Origin: Protopterus annectens
Lineage: Eukaryota; Chordata; Ceratodontiformes; Protopteridae
Direction of reading: 5' to 3'
NCBI RefSeq assembly: GCF_019279795.1
Contig: NC_056725.1
Location: 1,748,282,126-1,748,346,125, forward strand
DNA length: 64,000 bases
Under the pieces are notes generated by a model. The model made no database searches. It was not told where the DNA came from and saw only the letters and a list, made by a program, of their open reading frames with translations. The translations under genes were made by a program, and so were the position numbers. Shown one piece after another: positions 23,461 through 36,079 of this stretch (its first letter is position 1; the number at the start of each line of letters is the position of its first letter).

Positions 23461-25300
23461 TCATAAAAGGGAAAAGGGGACTATCAAAAAAAAACAGACA
23501 AATGCTGTTTCTGCAGAAAGATAATGTAAAATATATGATGAAATACCAACACGCACCTACTAAATGATCCATTATTGCTATAAGGCTACCTTAAAACAAG
23601 AGAACACAATTTAGGGGGAAAAAAGCTGCTACCTGTGATCCAAGGTTTGAGTCACTTAGCCTCCATTTGCATATTGTCCCACTCTGACAAGTCAGTCAGA
23701 TTTTACCAGACAGTGCTTCTGATTTGAGTCTGAAACTAATTCTTGTGTAGCTGTGCTGAACCCTGGTTATCAAATAAAAATCATTAAACTGGTGGCAGAA
23801 GTCAGCTATTATAGGCCGTATGCATCAGATGTAGAGTAATTAAGCAACAGTAACAAAGTAAGCAGTAAATTCTGCCCTCGCAGCCATGTGACAGAACAAA
23901 TGGTCATTTGAGTAACAGGACAGGGTTAATTGAAATTAAAGTCCATTTAGATTACCAAAACAGCAAGTTATCAAATAAATTTAAGACACTTAAACCATTT
24001 TGCAGAATGTACACATGTTACAATAATCCCTAATAAAAGTCCTGGTCAAAATAAGTTAAAAAATATAAAAATAAAAAAAAAATAGTAAATTCCATATCAA
24101 TATACAAGATGGCATGTTAATCTAGAAAACCATCTCTGGTGTGCAGGTGTATTCTTCTAGATAATAGGACACCCAAAGTAAAGAACATTAGCCAGCAGGT
24201 TTAAAAAAATCAGTACAAAACTCTTAAAACATGCAGTACTTAAAATCCAAATTTAAAAATGTTCTAACAAGATTTTATCTCCATAACTATTACATTCAGC
24301 CAGAACAGTGGGAAATCCATCAGAAGGTCACAGAGGGAAGCCAGCATCTGGTTCACTGATGTGTAAAGCCCACTCACTGTAAGGTGAAACCACAGGTCCA
24401 TGTCCGGTTAGCAGCAGCTGTCAATCGCTGATGATGGCAGTTCACTTGCCCTGGTAGATATAAGTACCCGTCACCACATAGCAGATGTTACTGCAGAGAT
24501 TAAATATAAAACAGAATGCTGTTAGTAATACTCCAGCTAGATGTAAAGACTTGAAACTGGCAAAGGAACAGCACCATAGTATCATCTAGAACACCCCAGT
24601 AAAGCAGGACTCCAAGCATGGTAAGAGACAGTGATGGTGTGATGAGGTGAAGTGGACAAAGAAGCCTTGATACTCAAATTAAAGACCATCTAGTTGCTGG
24701 AGTTCCCCAAGTAGCTCTTGTGCCAAAAAGGTAAATAATCCACAGAGGTGTGCACAACTTGCTTGAAAGATGCAGTGCACAAAATCAGAAGGATCCGAAA
24801 TGTTTTTTTGAGAAGGTTAACACCAAAAAGAGCATCGTATCCAGCTTATATGCCATCCAAGAAGGTCTACACCAGATATGCAAAACTAAAAACCTTGGAA
24901 AAAATCCTTTTTAAATTGAAAGCCATAGCAAAATCTGGGTCTGCTACTTGCAGAGCATTTAAGGACTCTGAGGAACTCCAGAGCACAATTTCCTTGAGTA
25001 AAAGGCTGGTCACCATGTCCACAAAGAACTAATGCAACCCTCTTAGGGTAAGCACCAGCAGAAATTTGGATCTGCTTCAAACTGATTGTGCCAGTGACAC
25101 TGAACATGCTCTCTCTGTGTGATTCAGCAGGACACCAAACTTTCCAGTTGCTGCAGGACCACCAGCAAACGAAATCAAACAAGCTGTAGGTAAGCATTAG
25201 TAAAACTAAGAATTTTCAAAGATTGTTGCTTAGTAAACACTAAAACTGGCCATATTTCAAAACCTTACTGCAAAGCAGTCGGCTGTCATACTAAAATGAT
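23461..25300. other. Unidentified; possible upstream LINE sequence
   Basis: May include 5' parts of the L2-like LINE, but no motif fixes it. A 94-aa basic frame at 24748-25032 (+) rich in Lys/Arg is not recognised and lacks support beyond length. A-rich runs occur near 24060-24090. Confidence 0.35.
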
Positions 25301-25307
25301 TATCATA

Positions 25308-25366
25308 CAGGGCTAGGCTTGTAAAGGCTCCAGGGCCATTAGCCTAGTATACACCTATAAACCTAT
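25308..25366 (+). mobile_element. Extremely 5'-truncated CR1 tail (about 59 bp)
   Basis: The sequence gggctaggcttgtaaaggct...agcctagtatacacctataaacctata is almost identical to the last 60 bp of CR1-A (9209-9268). Such short 3' ends are typical of aborted target-primed reverse transcription. It could instead be the tail of a CR1-tailed SINE, but no tRNA-like head precedes it. Confidence 0.75.
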
Positions 25367-25369
25367 ATT

Positions 25370-28300
25370 TAAATGATTTGAGTTACTCTTACTAGCTATT
25401 TTCTTTTTTTGGGAGTTTCTTGTTTAACCGCTGGATTTTGAATGCTGTATTCATAGTGTAGTGGGACATGAATGAGAAAGACATACACTTTGTAGCACGT
25501 AGCTCTCTGTCTTTTAAGGTCCAGCCTTAAAAGACTGGTGTTTGTTTCTGGAGGTTGGCACATGCTATTCTGTCATAGTGCCAGGCAGCCACCAGTGTAG
25601 TATAGCCACCTGTTGATCTGTTTATTTCTTTTTCCATTCAAGAGGACATGTTTCTCTCTTCACTCATAGATTCTTCCATTGTTACAGGATCTGAGGAATT
25701 CAAGTGTCCTTTGTCCACGACAGACTGTTAGCAAATATTCCATCTCTTCATATAATGCCCTCCTGAAGATTTTTTTTATTTTTTTATTTTTTTTTTTTAG
25801 GGGGCATCTAAACTGGTGAGATACTCCTTGTTGTGGCATTCTTATTATAGCCTTTCATACAGTAAATGATTCAGTACTTACTCTTAGTCAAGCATAAACT
25901 GAATCTTTCGGGTTTTCCTTCCTTAGAATTTGCCCTTGGGGATCTCATTTTAAAGCTGGAAAAATGCAGACTTGGGTCTGTTTCCTTTTCAAGATGTTTG
26001 TCTTTGTTTTGGCAGACTTTAAGATATGATCTAGGATTAATTTCTTTGTCATTTCTTTACCCATCACAAAGGCTGCAGCATCTTTTTAACTTCGCAGCTA
26101 ACAAGGAGCCTAAAGCTTTGAATAGGCTTAGAGTTCACTCCTCTGGTACCCTGGCTGGAGCTGTGTCATACTTATCTTTCACACAAGACCCACGTCATAG
26201 GTGGTGTAAGCTTCAGAAATGATCTTTAACATGCCCAAGTCCCCCAGACCAAACAGCAGCAGTAGTGGAACTCTTACAATTGATTTTTTTTCCTATGCCT
26301 GATTGCAGTTTTAACATGAGTGCATCTACCACCTACAGGACTGATGTTTCTGATGCCTTCCTCCACAAGGTATCTATCATTCCATAAGTAGCTATGGCAA
26401 AATTCCCTGAAGAACTTTTTGTATGCAAGCCCTTTAAGATTTTGTTTAGGAGATATTCAAGGACTGCCGGGTTGTGGGGGTTACTAAGAAATTATGTACT
26501 TTAAAGCCCCTTTTGGTGACACTGCTAAGGAAATAAAGAACCATCTCAGGAACATAAACAAGACACTGCACTATGGGTGGGCACATACTGCCCTTCTCCC
26601 AAAGACGCACACATTTCTCTGAGTTGCTTTGACCTTTGCTAAAAACAGTGCTGTTGCAGCTATGGCGCCAGTAAAGGTCTGCTACGTCATGCTCTTCTTC
26701 CCCTGTCTTTTTCGCCAAATTCCCCCAAGCAAGTCTTTGGCTATTGTCCTTGTTCTTTAGTGATTTTGACTTTCCTCAAGTTGTCAGACTTCTTTATGGG
26801 AAGGGAGCTCCATCATGTAGGATAGATTGTCATAGGCATGATCTTTTGAGAGGCTATGCCATGAAGCTCTTATTGCCTTTCTCCATTACTCTGTTTTAGA
26901 CAAGTCTTTTTGTTCAGTATTAACAGAGTTCATCAATTCAGATTGTGTTGACTGAAGAACCAGCTGAAGACATGTATTGGTGTGCCTTATTGGAAATGAG
27001 GAAAGGTTTTATTTTTACCTTTTTCTTATCCAATAAATGTGGTAGACATCATCCTGGTTTGATTTATTCTGGGGTTTCCCTTATCTCCAGTAAACTTGGT
27101 GGACATCCTGACATTCTAAACCATAGCAGTTTAATCCATCAAGTTATGCAGTTGACATTTTGTGTGGTTTATTGCCAAATGCTAGTACCTTTGTTGCCAG
27201 AGGATTCCTAAACCATGTCATTAGATGTGCTAGATTTCTGTGGTAGAGAAAGGCCCAAGACCATCAAAGAAAGGCCAATCTCCTATGTAGCATGTACGGC
27301 TGTCCTTGATAGATCCTGTTGTTGGTTGTATCCTCTCTACTAGTCACTAGTCACCTCTTTTTTTTTTTTCCTGGGAATTCCTGTCTGTAGGGACAGATGT
27401 GCATGACTACATGCATCATGACAGTTATCGGTTCACTACATGAGAGCTTATCCCCTACACCCACCAGTTGTTTCACAATGGTTGCACATTTCAGATCACA
27501 GTCATTGCTATTTCTGGTTAAAGTTCTTGTGTTTGCATGTCACTTTTTTATTGGGGATGCTTTTCTCCCCTGCATCATGCTGACAGTTTGCCCCTAGTAT
27601 TCCTTGTCTATCATCTGGTGTGCTAGTACTCCAGTGCCCCCCCCCCCCAAAAAAAACTAACTCCATAATTTAACCAGGGCTGACATGGATTTTAAAGATG
27701 TCCTGAGGGCACTGCATCTCAGTGTTTTTTTTTTTTGTTTTTTTTTTAACATTAGACCTAACAAACTTTCCTCTTCCTCCTTCAGCTGCCATGGTTACAT
27801 GGCTCCTCCCGTTTCTCAAGTGATGATGCTTTACTTAAGGAGGCCGAGAATTGCCTTGCCCTTGACCCAGACAGTTCTGTGACCTGCTGTGAAGACTGCA
27901 TTGACATCCATTCCCTGGAATCAGTCTTTGTGAATGCCATTTTAGAGGCTTGGAGGCACTTTTTCTGTGTTGAAGCAGTTCCAAGGAGGCTGTTTCTTGC
28001 ATTCCGAGTTGGTGTAAGTGAGGTTTTCTCCATTTATTCCTGCGCTGAATTCCAGCTGCTCTTGGTGAGAATTCAGTATGCCGTGTAATCGCATCTCATT
28101 TTCTGCCTTAGCTGAGAAACAAGTTAGTTCAAGAGTGAGAGGGAATTTTTCTTTCTATGTGATGCTGTGGCTGAGGGCAGCAAACTGTATCTTAACTACT
28201 TAATCTACAGTCTGTTCTTTTAATCCTTGTGAACTGCTCACAGGGCTTTATCTGTGTCTGGATCAAGGATGACCTAGTGTTGACCACAGTGGGTCACATA

Positions 28301-29001
28301 TGTGACACCCCATCTTAGCCTCTGCCTGTATTATGAGGCATGGCTTATGAAGCTCTTTTCAGGGGATGATTTGGACAGTCTCTGGCTGGATGCACATTTC
28401 ATGAAGGTGGGCTTTTTGGGCAGGGGTTGTAGGCCTTGCTTGGTGCCTTACTGAGTAGTCTCCCTCTTTGTCAGTCCCATCTGTTTTTGTCATTGTTCTT
28501 TTCAGGAGACTGTAGAGGATAGGAGATTCACTAAACTCAGGGCTTGGAGCCATATGGTTGCTTCATCACCTAAGCTGACTTTCAAGTTAAAATGTATTAT
28601 AATGCTTATTTCCTAAATACTTGTCACAAAGCATTGAACATAATGTATAAATGAGCCAGCAAATAAAATACAATAAATTAAGATATTATCAAGAACAGTC
28701 AGCTGTCAGAGTAAAGTAAGTGTACAATAAAACATGAAAAAACATTACTGTAGCAAATAAAAAAGCCCATTCTAAGCTGCAGGCACAAGAAGAGTTCTCC
28801 AGTCACACCTTCAGGTCCTGTATATGTCCTGCTGTTTATTTACGATTTGTTCACTAGATAAAGGGACTGGTCTTTTGATCCTTTTCAGCCACCACTCGAG
28901 CTCAGAGAGCAAAAAATGTGCGACAGTCTTCCTAATCATATACAGAATGAGGACATAGCAAAATTCAGAACATAATGTTAGGAATCAAATGCAGTACAGT
29001 C

Positions 29002-29005
<4 letters not shown>
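25370..29005. other. Unidentified 3.6-kb stretch
   Basis: Contains several medium frames without motifs I know: 25866-26222, 26945-27211 and, in one frame, about 27801-28088 (+). The last reads SSDDALLKEAENCLALDPDS then SVTCCEDCIDIHSLESVFVN and LEAWRHFF, which looks protein-like (acidic, Cys-rich). No second line of evidence makes any a gene. Homopolymers at 25778-25798, 27358-27370 and 27727-27747. Confidence 0.35.

Positions 29006-29038
<33 letters not shown>
29006..29038. repeat. (TA)n microsatellite at the CR1-B 3' end
   Basis: Uninterrupted TA repeat directly beside the CR1-B tail. Confidence 0.95.
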
Positions 29039-29039
<1 letters not shown>

Positions 29040-29133
29040 GTTCATAGGTTCATACTAGGCTATCTGCCCTAGGGCATTTATAAGCCTAGCCAGAGTGTGT
29101 TTGGCTTTCGCCACCCATTTTAAATTAATTTTG

Positions 29134-31940
29134 CTATGCCCTTTTTCGAGGTTCGTATACTATGCCTCTGTCTAACAGTGACACAGAAGCGATTCCCGGG
29201 GTAAACCTACGATCCCCCATCCACTCATCAAGATTCCTCTTGAAGAGAGTCAGTGAGGGGCTCTGCCTAACCTGGACTGGGATTTTATTCCAGAGTGAAG
29301 GGAGCCTCTGGGTTATGAATCTGTCCCTCCAGCATGTCCTATTTATTTCAGTGCTGAGGTTCAAGTCTCTCGATCGCGTAGCTCGATGGGATTTGGATTT
29401 TCTGAGGTGCAGCATGTCCATTAATTCCGGGTTGGACATGGCTTTATACGTCAGGCACAGATCGCCCCTGAACAGGCGGGGGTTTCTTTAACCGGGCAGC
29501 ATATGGCATCTGTTTGAGCCCTTTGATCCTCTTGGTGAGGTACTTTTGGGGTCTTTCCAGTTGCTGCAGGTGTCTGGTAAGGTACATCCCAAAAGGGGCA
29601 TTGTACTCAATTATGGGCCTGATGAGGGATGAGTAAAGAGGCACGATGACCTCCCCTGATCTAGATGTGAATCCCTTCATGATTAGGTGGGCTATATAAA
29701 ATGTTTTTCTAACCACTTTGGCCACGTGGTTGTCAAATGAGATATTGCTATCAACTTGGGTCACGAGGTCCCTAATTACTTCTTACGTACTTAATGGATT
29801 ACCACTTATGTGGTAATTTGTGGGCACTTTGTTTTTGCCAAAGGGGATGACTATACACTTTTTGGCGTTTAGCTTGAGGCCATGGCTCTGGCACCCATTG
29901 TCTGTTTCTATGAGGCCCCTTTGGAGGATGCTTGTGTCGGCTGGAGAGTTGATTATGGCGCCCAGTTTGCAGTCATCTGCGAACTTGGTCAGCCACAGTC
30001 CTTCCATGTTGGCCTGTACCTCTGAGAAATATATACCGAACAAGAGAGGTCCCAGGACTGAGCCTTGTGGGATGCCACTTGTAACTGGTTTGGAGTCTGA
30101 CATGGCTCCAGCAATTCTAACCATGTGGGTTCTGTCCTTGAGCCAGTTTGCAACCCATCTAGTGACATAGGGGTTTATATTTAAGCTGGTGAGCTTATCT
30201 ATAATGCCCGAGTGGGGTATTGTATCGAAGGCTTTTTGAGGTCCAGGTAGGCTGTGTGGACCACCTTCCCCTCGTCAATGGCCTTGGTGACTGTTTCAAA
30301 GAAATCGACCAGGTTTAAGAGGCAGGATCTGCCCTTAACAAAGCCGAACTGGGTAGGATCCAGTGTCTGTAGGTCCCCAATATCTTTATTTATAAGGTCC
30401 ATGATGATCCTTTCCATAGCTTTGCAGACCAAGCTAGTCAGGCTTATGGGGAGATAGTTTCCAGGATCCGTTGAGGCGCCACCTTTGTGGAGAGGGACCA
30501 CCGTTGCTGTACGCCACTCTTTGGGTACATATCCTATAGTAAGGCTGAGATTGAACAGTAGTTTTATGTTTGGGTTTAGCTCTTCTTGGAGTTCATGTAG
30601 GACGCAGCCCGGGACACTGTCTGGTCCCATTGATGCTGTGTTTTTTGCTTTGGAGAGGGCGGCTCTTACCTGAGCATCTGAGATGTCGGGGGCAGCACTC
30701 TGCTGGGATAGATATTTGCCCTTCTGGTGGGAGGGGAGAAGTTTGCGCTGAACCTGTCAGCTAGGATGTTGGCAATGTCTGTGGGTTCGGTGTATTTTTT
30801 GTCATTTTGGACTAATTCTGAGCATATCTGGGAATTCCCACCCAGATTCCTAACACAACTAAAGAAAGCTTTGTGATTATCCTTCGTGTCCTGTGCAATT
30901 TTTCTCTCAAAGCTGGCCTTAGATGATATTATGAGTGCCCGTAGTTTTTTGCTAATATTGATCAGAGATGCCTTCCCTTTTTGGGATTTTGCTCTATCAT
31001 GTAGTAGCTTCCTCCTTCTATTGTATAGTTTGTTTATGGCTGGGGTCCACCAGACAGGACGTCTGCCTTTGGAGGATTGGGTCTTGGTTTTATTTGGGAT
31101 TGCATGATCCATGCATTCCTGAAGGTGTTCATAGAATGCGTTTATAAAGGATTCTGCGGTCTGGGCCATATATTCCACAGGCCCAGGGGCTTTGAAGGAT
31201 TCCACCTCGGTTTTGAGGAGTGTGAAATTTGCTTTAGAGAAGTTTTTCACTGTGGTTTTCTGGGCAGGGGGTGGGGTCGGATGTGAATATCCAGTGAGAT
31301 TAGTTTATGGTCTGATCTTACCAGTGAGGGATACACTTCTGGTCTGGAGCATAGAGTCCCCATGTTGGTGATGATCAGGTCCAGTATGTTTTCCCCTCTT
31401 GTGGCAGTGGTAACAAGTTGTTCCATAGCATTTGAGTTTATAAATTCTAGGAACCTTTGGGCTAGGGTGTTGGAGCTAGAGTAATGCTTCCAGTCTATGT
31501 TTGGGTAGTTGAAGTCGCCCAGTATAATGGTGTTTGGAGAGACCTTCATATTTTCCAGTGTTCTCAGGAAGGCCGAGTGGAGTTCCTGGGTTTGGGAAGG
31601 TGGTCTCTAGCAGGCTATAAACTGGAAGGCAGTTTTACCCACTGTTAGTTGCACATGGATAGTCTCTGATGCTTTGTGCTGTGCCACCAACCTGGAGGTG
31701 TGGGTATCTTTGACGAATATTGATATTCCCCTCCTTTTGTGGTTCAGTCCAAGTTTTGGGGCCGAAAAGCATGGTGTGATGTATAACCTGGTAGTGCTGG
31801 GGTGCTCTCGGGAGCCTTGAACCAGGTTTCTGTTACTGCACAGATATCGATGTTCTCCATGCTAAGGAGAGTTTTGAGTGCATGCATCTTGAGGTTTAGA
31901 CTTCTAGCGTTGAGTAGTACTACTGTTAGTTTCTTATCCC
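29134..31940 (-). pseudogene. CR1-B ORF2: endonuclease and reverse transcriptase
   Basis: The endonuclease begins near 31930 (LLNARSLNLKMHALKTLL, MENIDICAVTETWFK). It has TIILGDFNYPNIDW (31530-31490) and LVRSDHKLISLDIH near 31320-31275. A TAG at 31608-31610 replaces the Tyr of the expected C-Y-R-P-P block. RT blocks: FGFVKGRSCLLNLVDFFE, TAYLDL, SGIPQGSVLGPLLFGIYFSE, KFADDCKLG (FADD at 29972-29983) and GLKLNAKKC. The C-terminal end is in frame 29439-29134 and ends DRGIVYEPRKRA-stop. Frameshifts lie near 30650, 30200, 29775 and 29442. It would nick DNA and reverse-transcribe CR1 RNA at the target; this copy is inactive. Confidence 0.92.
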
Positions 31941-31949
31941 TTGTGATAC

Positions 31950-32925
31950 CTATGGAGGTGGGTTTGTCTTTTGAGCCTTGCCTAAAAAAGGCACTATGGG
32001 GTTAGCAAGAGCCTTTGCCAATATCCGAAAGCCCAGGGGTGATAGGTGCAAGCCGTCCCTAGCGAAGCATCGTGGCTTGTCGAGCATGTCATCCCAGGCT
32101 GACAGGCATTGGATCCCCTTTGAATGACACAAATACTTAAGCCAGTTGTTGAAATTGATCATCTTGTCTTCATATTGTGGCATCATTCTTGGTGAGGGTA
32201 AGATGCTACTCAAGGTCAGGGTCATACCGGCCTGGGCTAACATGCTCAGAGAGCTCCTTTATGTCTCTTTTCATGTAGTCCAGGGAGGTACGTCTCAGGT
32301 CATTCACACCAGCATGGACAATGACTGAGTCATATTTGTACTTGCCTTGGAGTGACCTGAGTGCTTGTGTTATGTGGCGGATCCTAGCGCCCGACAGGCA
32401 GCTCACCGTGACCTTCTCCTTGTTCAGCCTGGTGAGCGGGACGTCAGTGTGCCTGACGATAGAGTCACCTATTACAAGTGTATCAGGTGTGTTGTTTAGC
32501 CTTAAGGGCTGTGACTGTTCGGCACACTGGCTTTGTGAGCTATGTGTTGCACGTGTTTTGTTTTGGGCGTGCGGTTGCTTGGGTGTCTGCTTTGGAGGTC
32601 TCTGCTGCTTAGGCAGATTTTTATTTAGAGCCTCCAAGTATTCTTTTGTGTGTTTATGTGTTTGGTTTGCTGTCGTGGTAGGTCTATGTGAGACTGGAAT
32701 TGTAGTGAGTGTGGTTTCCTTTTCCTCCTGACTGGTTACGCCAGTACTGAGTTGAGAGAGCTTAGCCTCTAGTTGGGCTATATGGTTGCATCTCCCACAT
32801 GTGTTGGAATTTCTTTGGAGGAGGAGAGGGTTGTCTGTGTACATGAGGCAGTTGTAACATTGCCTCAAGATTCCCAGATTCACCAGCTGGACCAGAGAGG
32901 AGGTTGACAACTGACCTTTGGACAT
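31950..32925 (-). pseudogene. CR1-B ORF1: zinc ribbon, coiled coil, SGNH esterase
   Basis: The 239-aa frame 32925-32206 starts at a Met (MSKGQLSTSSLVQLVNLG). Cys pairs at residues 23/26 and 43/46 form a likely zinc ribbon. A short coiled coil (about 47-60), a Gln/Lys/Pro-rich linker to about 148, and SGNH block I (VIGDSIVRHTD, GDS at 153-155) follow, then G-V-N-D at 206-209. A one-base frame change near 32210-32240 moves the rest to frame 32243-31950, which holds ARDGLHLSPLGF (Asp63, His66 of that frame). The full Ser/Gly-Asn/Asp-His set is therefore present but split. Related CR1 ORF1 proteins have an esterase domain; its role in retrotransposition is unclear. Confidence 0.9.
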
Positions 32926-33376
32926 GCTAGAATAGTATTGGGAATTCCTTTATAATTGAAAAAAAGGGCCAATGGGGAACAAGGTACTCAAGGGGAGTTT
33001 GTGAGGATGTAGTGCTTTTAATTTTTTAGTGCTGACTTGTATAATTGCTTTAGTGAGCAAGTGCCAGGTAACTTAAATGCAATGTGCTACAGGTAACTTA
33101 AATGCAAAAATGACAAACAGTAACTTTCATTCAAGTGAAACAAGGAAATAAGTACAGTAAGCAATGCAGATATCACTAGGGATTCACAGAAGTGCTTAAA
33201 AGCTGCGTTTTATGTGGAATTAGCGTTTCAGGGAAATAACAAGCGAACAAATAACAAGCATACAAACAAAGCTAGATTCAGCAGGTCTGGATCTAGTCTA
33301 TGCTACAGCAAACAAGGTGTACCAATTTCAGTAAAAAACAGTTCAAATATGCAGGCACTATAAGCCTTTAACCAGG

Positions 33377-33425
33377 AATTATATATTACATATATATAAT
33401 ATATGTAATATAATTATATATATTA
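33377..33425. repeat. AT-rich near-palindrome
   Basis: aattatatattacatatata followed by taatatatgtaatataatta can fold on itself almost completely. It lies just beyond the 5' end of CR1-B, possibly at the original target site. Confidence 0.7.
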
Positions 33426-33439
33426 CATAAACTCCTGTG

Positions 33440-34740
33440 TACATGTGAAATATATGTGTATAAGGTACCACATTATGAGACTGTAAAAAAGTTTTTTAAA
33501 CGTATTCTGTTATTCAGGATATTAGATGGCAAGTTACTTAACTATTGTCATGGTTGCAGTAGATTCAGTAAAGAGATGCTCTAGAAGTGCTTTTTTTGAA
33601 GCTGTTAATGGTTTCTAAAATGTTGATGTCAGTAGGTAGGTAGCAGGTTAAAGTCTAGAGAAGACCATCATGTACAGTCATGTTAAATGAAGGGCATACT
33701 AGAGAGAAATTGTTGTCCTGTGTATTTCTGAGTACATGAGAGTTGTCTTGTGAAGGTAGTTTTACTGTTAAAGGGGAGCAGTGACCATGTTTTAAAACAT
33801 TTTAAATTAGGATGCTTAGAAGAAAAGTGCCCTATGAGGTAATGAAAGGTGATTGGATTTTAACACATTTCAATGCTGCATCTTGGGGTCTGCTAACAGA
33901 CTGAATCTGCAGATTTTATTCCCAGCAGAATGTATTGTGTGAGTATTAAAGGCTGAATGCATAATGAGAATAGGAAGGACATATTCCTGTTTGGGCGTTT
34001 AAAATATTTTTACCAATGGCCCTGCAAGCAGGGGGTGAAAGGAGGTGATTGATTTTGTAGCATCGTTTTAATTGAGCAAGGATATAATTTGTCACAAAAT
34101 CTGTATGTGTGGAAAAGAAAAGGTTCAAGTATTAGGCCTATGTATTGCTGTTCAGTGGCATTGGGAATTGTGTTCCCATTAAGATCTGTTAAGAGGATAG
34201 GAGAGTTCTTGGCTGAGGCAAATACCATGACATTGGTTTTCTTAGGGTTATTCAGTAGTTTGTTAGTAGTGGACCAGGTACGTAACTGAGTGAAATTGCC
34301 CTGTAACTTGGTTTGCAGGTTAGAGTGGCTAGTACTGGGTTACAGGAGGAGCATATCATCTGCATACATTATTAATTTACAATTTGATAATTCTAGGGTG
34401 CGAATCATTCAAAAGGAGAGAGAAAGGAGGAAGAGACCCTAGCCCAGACCCTTGTCCAGCACCTGTATTAAGTTTATCATCAGCAGAAGATAAGCCATTG
34501 CTATGGACTTGGAAGGTTCTATCTTTCAGATAGTTGTGAAATCAGCAAGTAATGTTCTCTGTAGGGTGGAATTTGTCGAGTTTTAATGTTTGAAAAGTGT
34601 ATTAAGGCAGGCTCACAATCCACCAGTGGCCTCAGATCGGTAACCGGTAGGGTGGAATTTGTCTAGTTTTAATGTTTGAAAAGTGTATTAAGATAGGCTC
34701 ACAATCCACCAGTGGCCTCAGATCGGTAATTGAAAAGTGA
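33440..34740 (-). mobile_element. Non-LTR retrotransposon fragment ('LINE-Y'), RT region
   Basis: Minus-strand RT blocks across frames: WFHNYLKDRTFQVHSNGL-like strand, GAGQGSGLGS (for GVPQGS.LG), then LIMYADDMLLL with an intact YADD near 34345-34335. It continues with NPKKTNVMVFASAKNSP and TEQQYIGLILEP. Further left is a C-terminal 'L.LP.....F..Q.........' region to about 33600. It is a Jockey-superfamily type distinct from the CR1 copies. The 3' end family is probably the one seen at 43925 and 52090 (inferred). Truncated at both ends. Confidence 0.7.
34561..34732. repeat. 86-bp tandem duplication
   Basis: 34561-34646 (gtagggtggaatttgtcgag...) is repeated at 34647-34732 with only a handful of differences. 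It lies within or at the edge of LINE-Y. Confidence 0.95.
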
Positions 34741-34744
34741 CACT

Positions 34745-36075
34745 GAAGTTTCTGGCAGAAGGCATTAAGTCCATTGAACAAAGATCCTGAAAGCCAGGAT
34801 TAATCCAAAATTCAACAGCCTGAATGCTGAAACAAGGCAAAAGTGTCAGATCTGACCAAAGCCCCAGTGCAAATAATCCCGGAACCCCAAACTCCTTGCT
34901 GATAATGCTACTATGACACTTAGGATCTGGACACTATGGATGAAAAATCCTAGAACTATTCAGAATGCCAGCTGCAGCAATGTAAAACAAACAAAAAAGA
35001 TGCAGTGTGCATTTCAGATTACATCCAAGTCTGTGAGCTCCTTGTACTATAAAATCTGACAGCTAATCAAATAAAATTGCCAAGACCAAATCTACACAGC
35101 CATAAAGCCTATGTTGAAGAACTGCTTGAGGAGTATTTTAATGGTGGTTCCTCTGTGCCTCTTAGACACCCCCCCCCATCAAAGACCGTCCTGATATTAG
35201 CCAGTAGGGCATAAGCTGGGTAGGAGGAAATCCTTCCTCATTCACATCTTGTAGCTCCAGAGCTAGGTATCTGTCCTTCACCCTGGCTTCCTGATGGCAG
35301 TACACTGAGAAGGCCTTCTGTTGCTGTGGAATTTCTTTATGTTCCTACCCAACAGCTGTCGATTCTTTATACAAGTGGTTTGGCCTCTGTGCCAGTTGTC
35401 TGTTTCCCTGCACGGATCAGTATTACTTGTCCATGTTTGCCGGTGCACAAGGACAGTCTGGGTTCCAGGTGGCCTGCGTTTCCTTTTATGTTGTCTCAAG
35501 TCTCCTTTCTCTGGATACTGTAGCACTCTTCTTTCAAGGATAGCTGAGGAGGTCTGATACCTTCATCTTACAAATTCCCTGAACTTGGATGGTGACAAAG
35601 AGCAGCATACTTGGGTTGTCCCTCAGTCTACAGACTGTTAGGCCAGTTTCTGTCGACTCCCCCCACCCCCCTCACATTTAGCTGCTGCCTTCCCCTTTTA
35701 GTCTGTTTCCTGATGCCTTATTGGGAGGGTGTCTAGTTGTCCCATATCAGGGAATCCCTCTTACAGTTGGGCAACGAAATGAGAGAGAGAGAGAGTGTCG
35801 CAGGTTGATGCTGTTCCTTCTGAGGGAGTTCCTTAACCTAATACATGTTCCTTTTCTTTGTTCAGTGATGATTTTGACTACTGCCCACCCCTCTTGAGGG
35901 CTGCTAGGTTGTTAGAGAGCCTTTCTTGACTCAAATAATGGGTATCCTGCACCCCTTACAGAGTAACAGCCATATCTCCTTGGGTGAATGGTTAGACCAC
36001 AGCTGAAGATAAAAATGGAATAATCCACGTCAGGAAATAAATCACTTGCAGCTTCACAGTAGTGCCCTTTATAAA
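34745..36075. other. Unidentified
   Basis: No domain recognised. It contains a C-run near 35168, a GA-repeat (gagagagagagag, 35782 onward) and several short frames. 35280-35560 holds overlapping frames on both strands, which argues against any being real. Confidence 0.4.
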
Positions 36076-36079
36076 ACCA

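Larger units (their letters stand above)
29040..33350 (-). mobile_element. CR1-type LINE copy B, nearly full length
   Basis: From right to left: a presumed 5' UTR (about 33350-32926), ORF1 (32925-31950), ORF2 endonuclease (about 31930-31250), linker (31250-30670), RT (30630-29444), C-terminus to 29134, and a 3' UTR. The tail reads ctagtatgaacctatgaac on the minus strand, about one and a half copies of an 8-bp unit atgaacct, at 29040. Only a few shifts and one clear nonsense change separate it from an intact copy, so it is much younger than L1-I. Confidence 0.92.
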
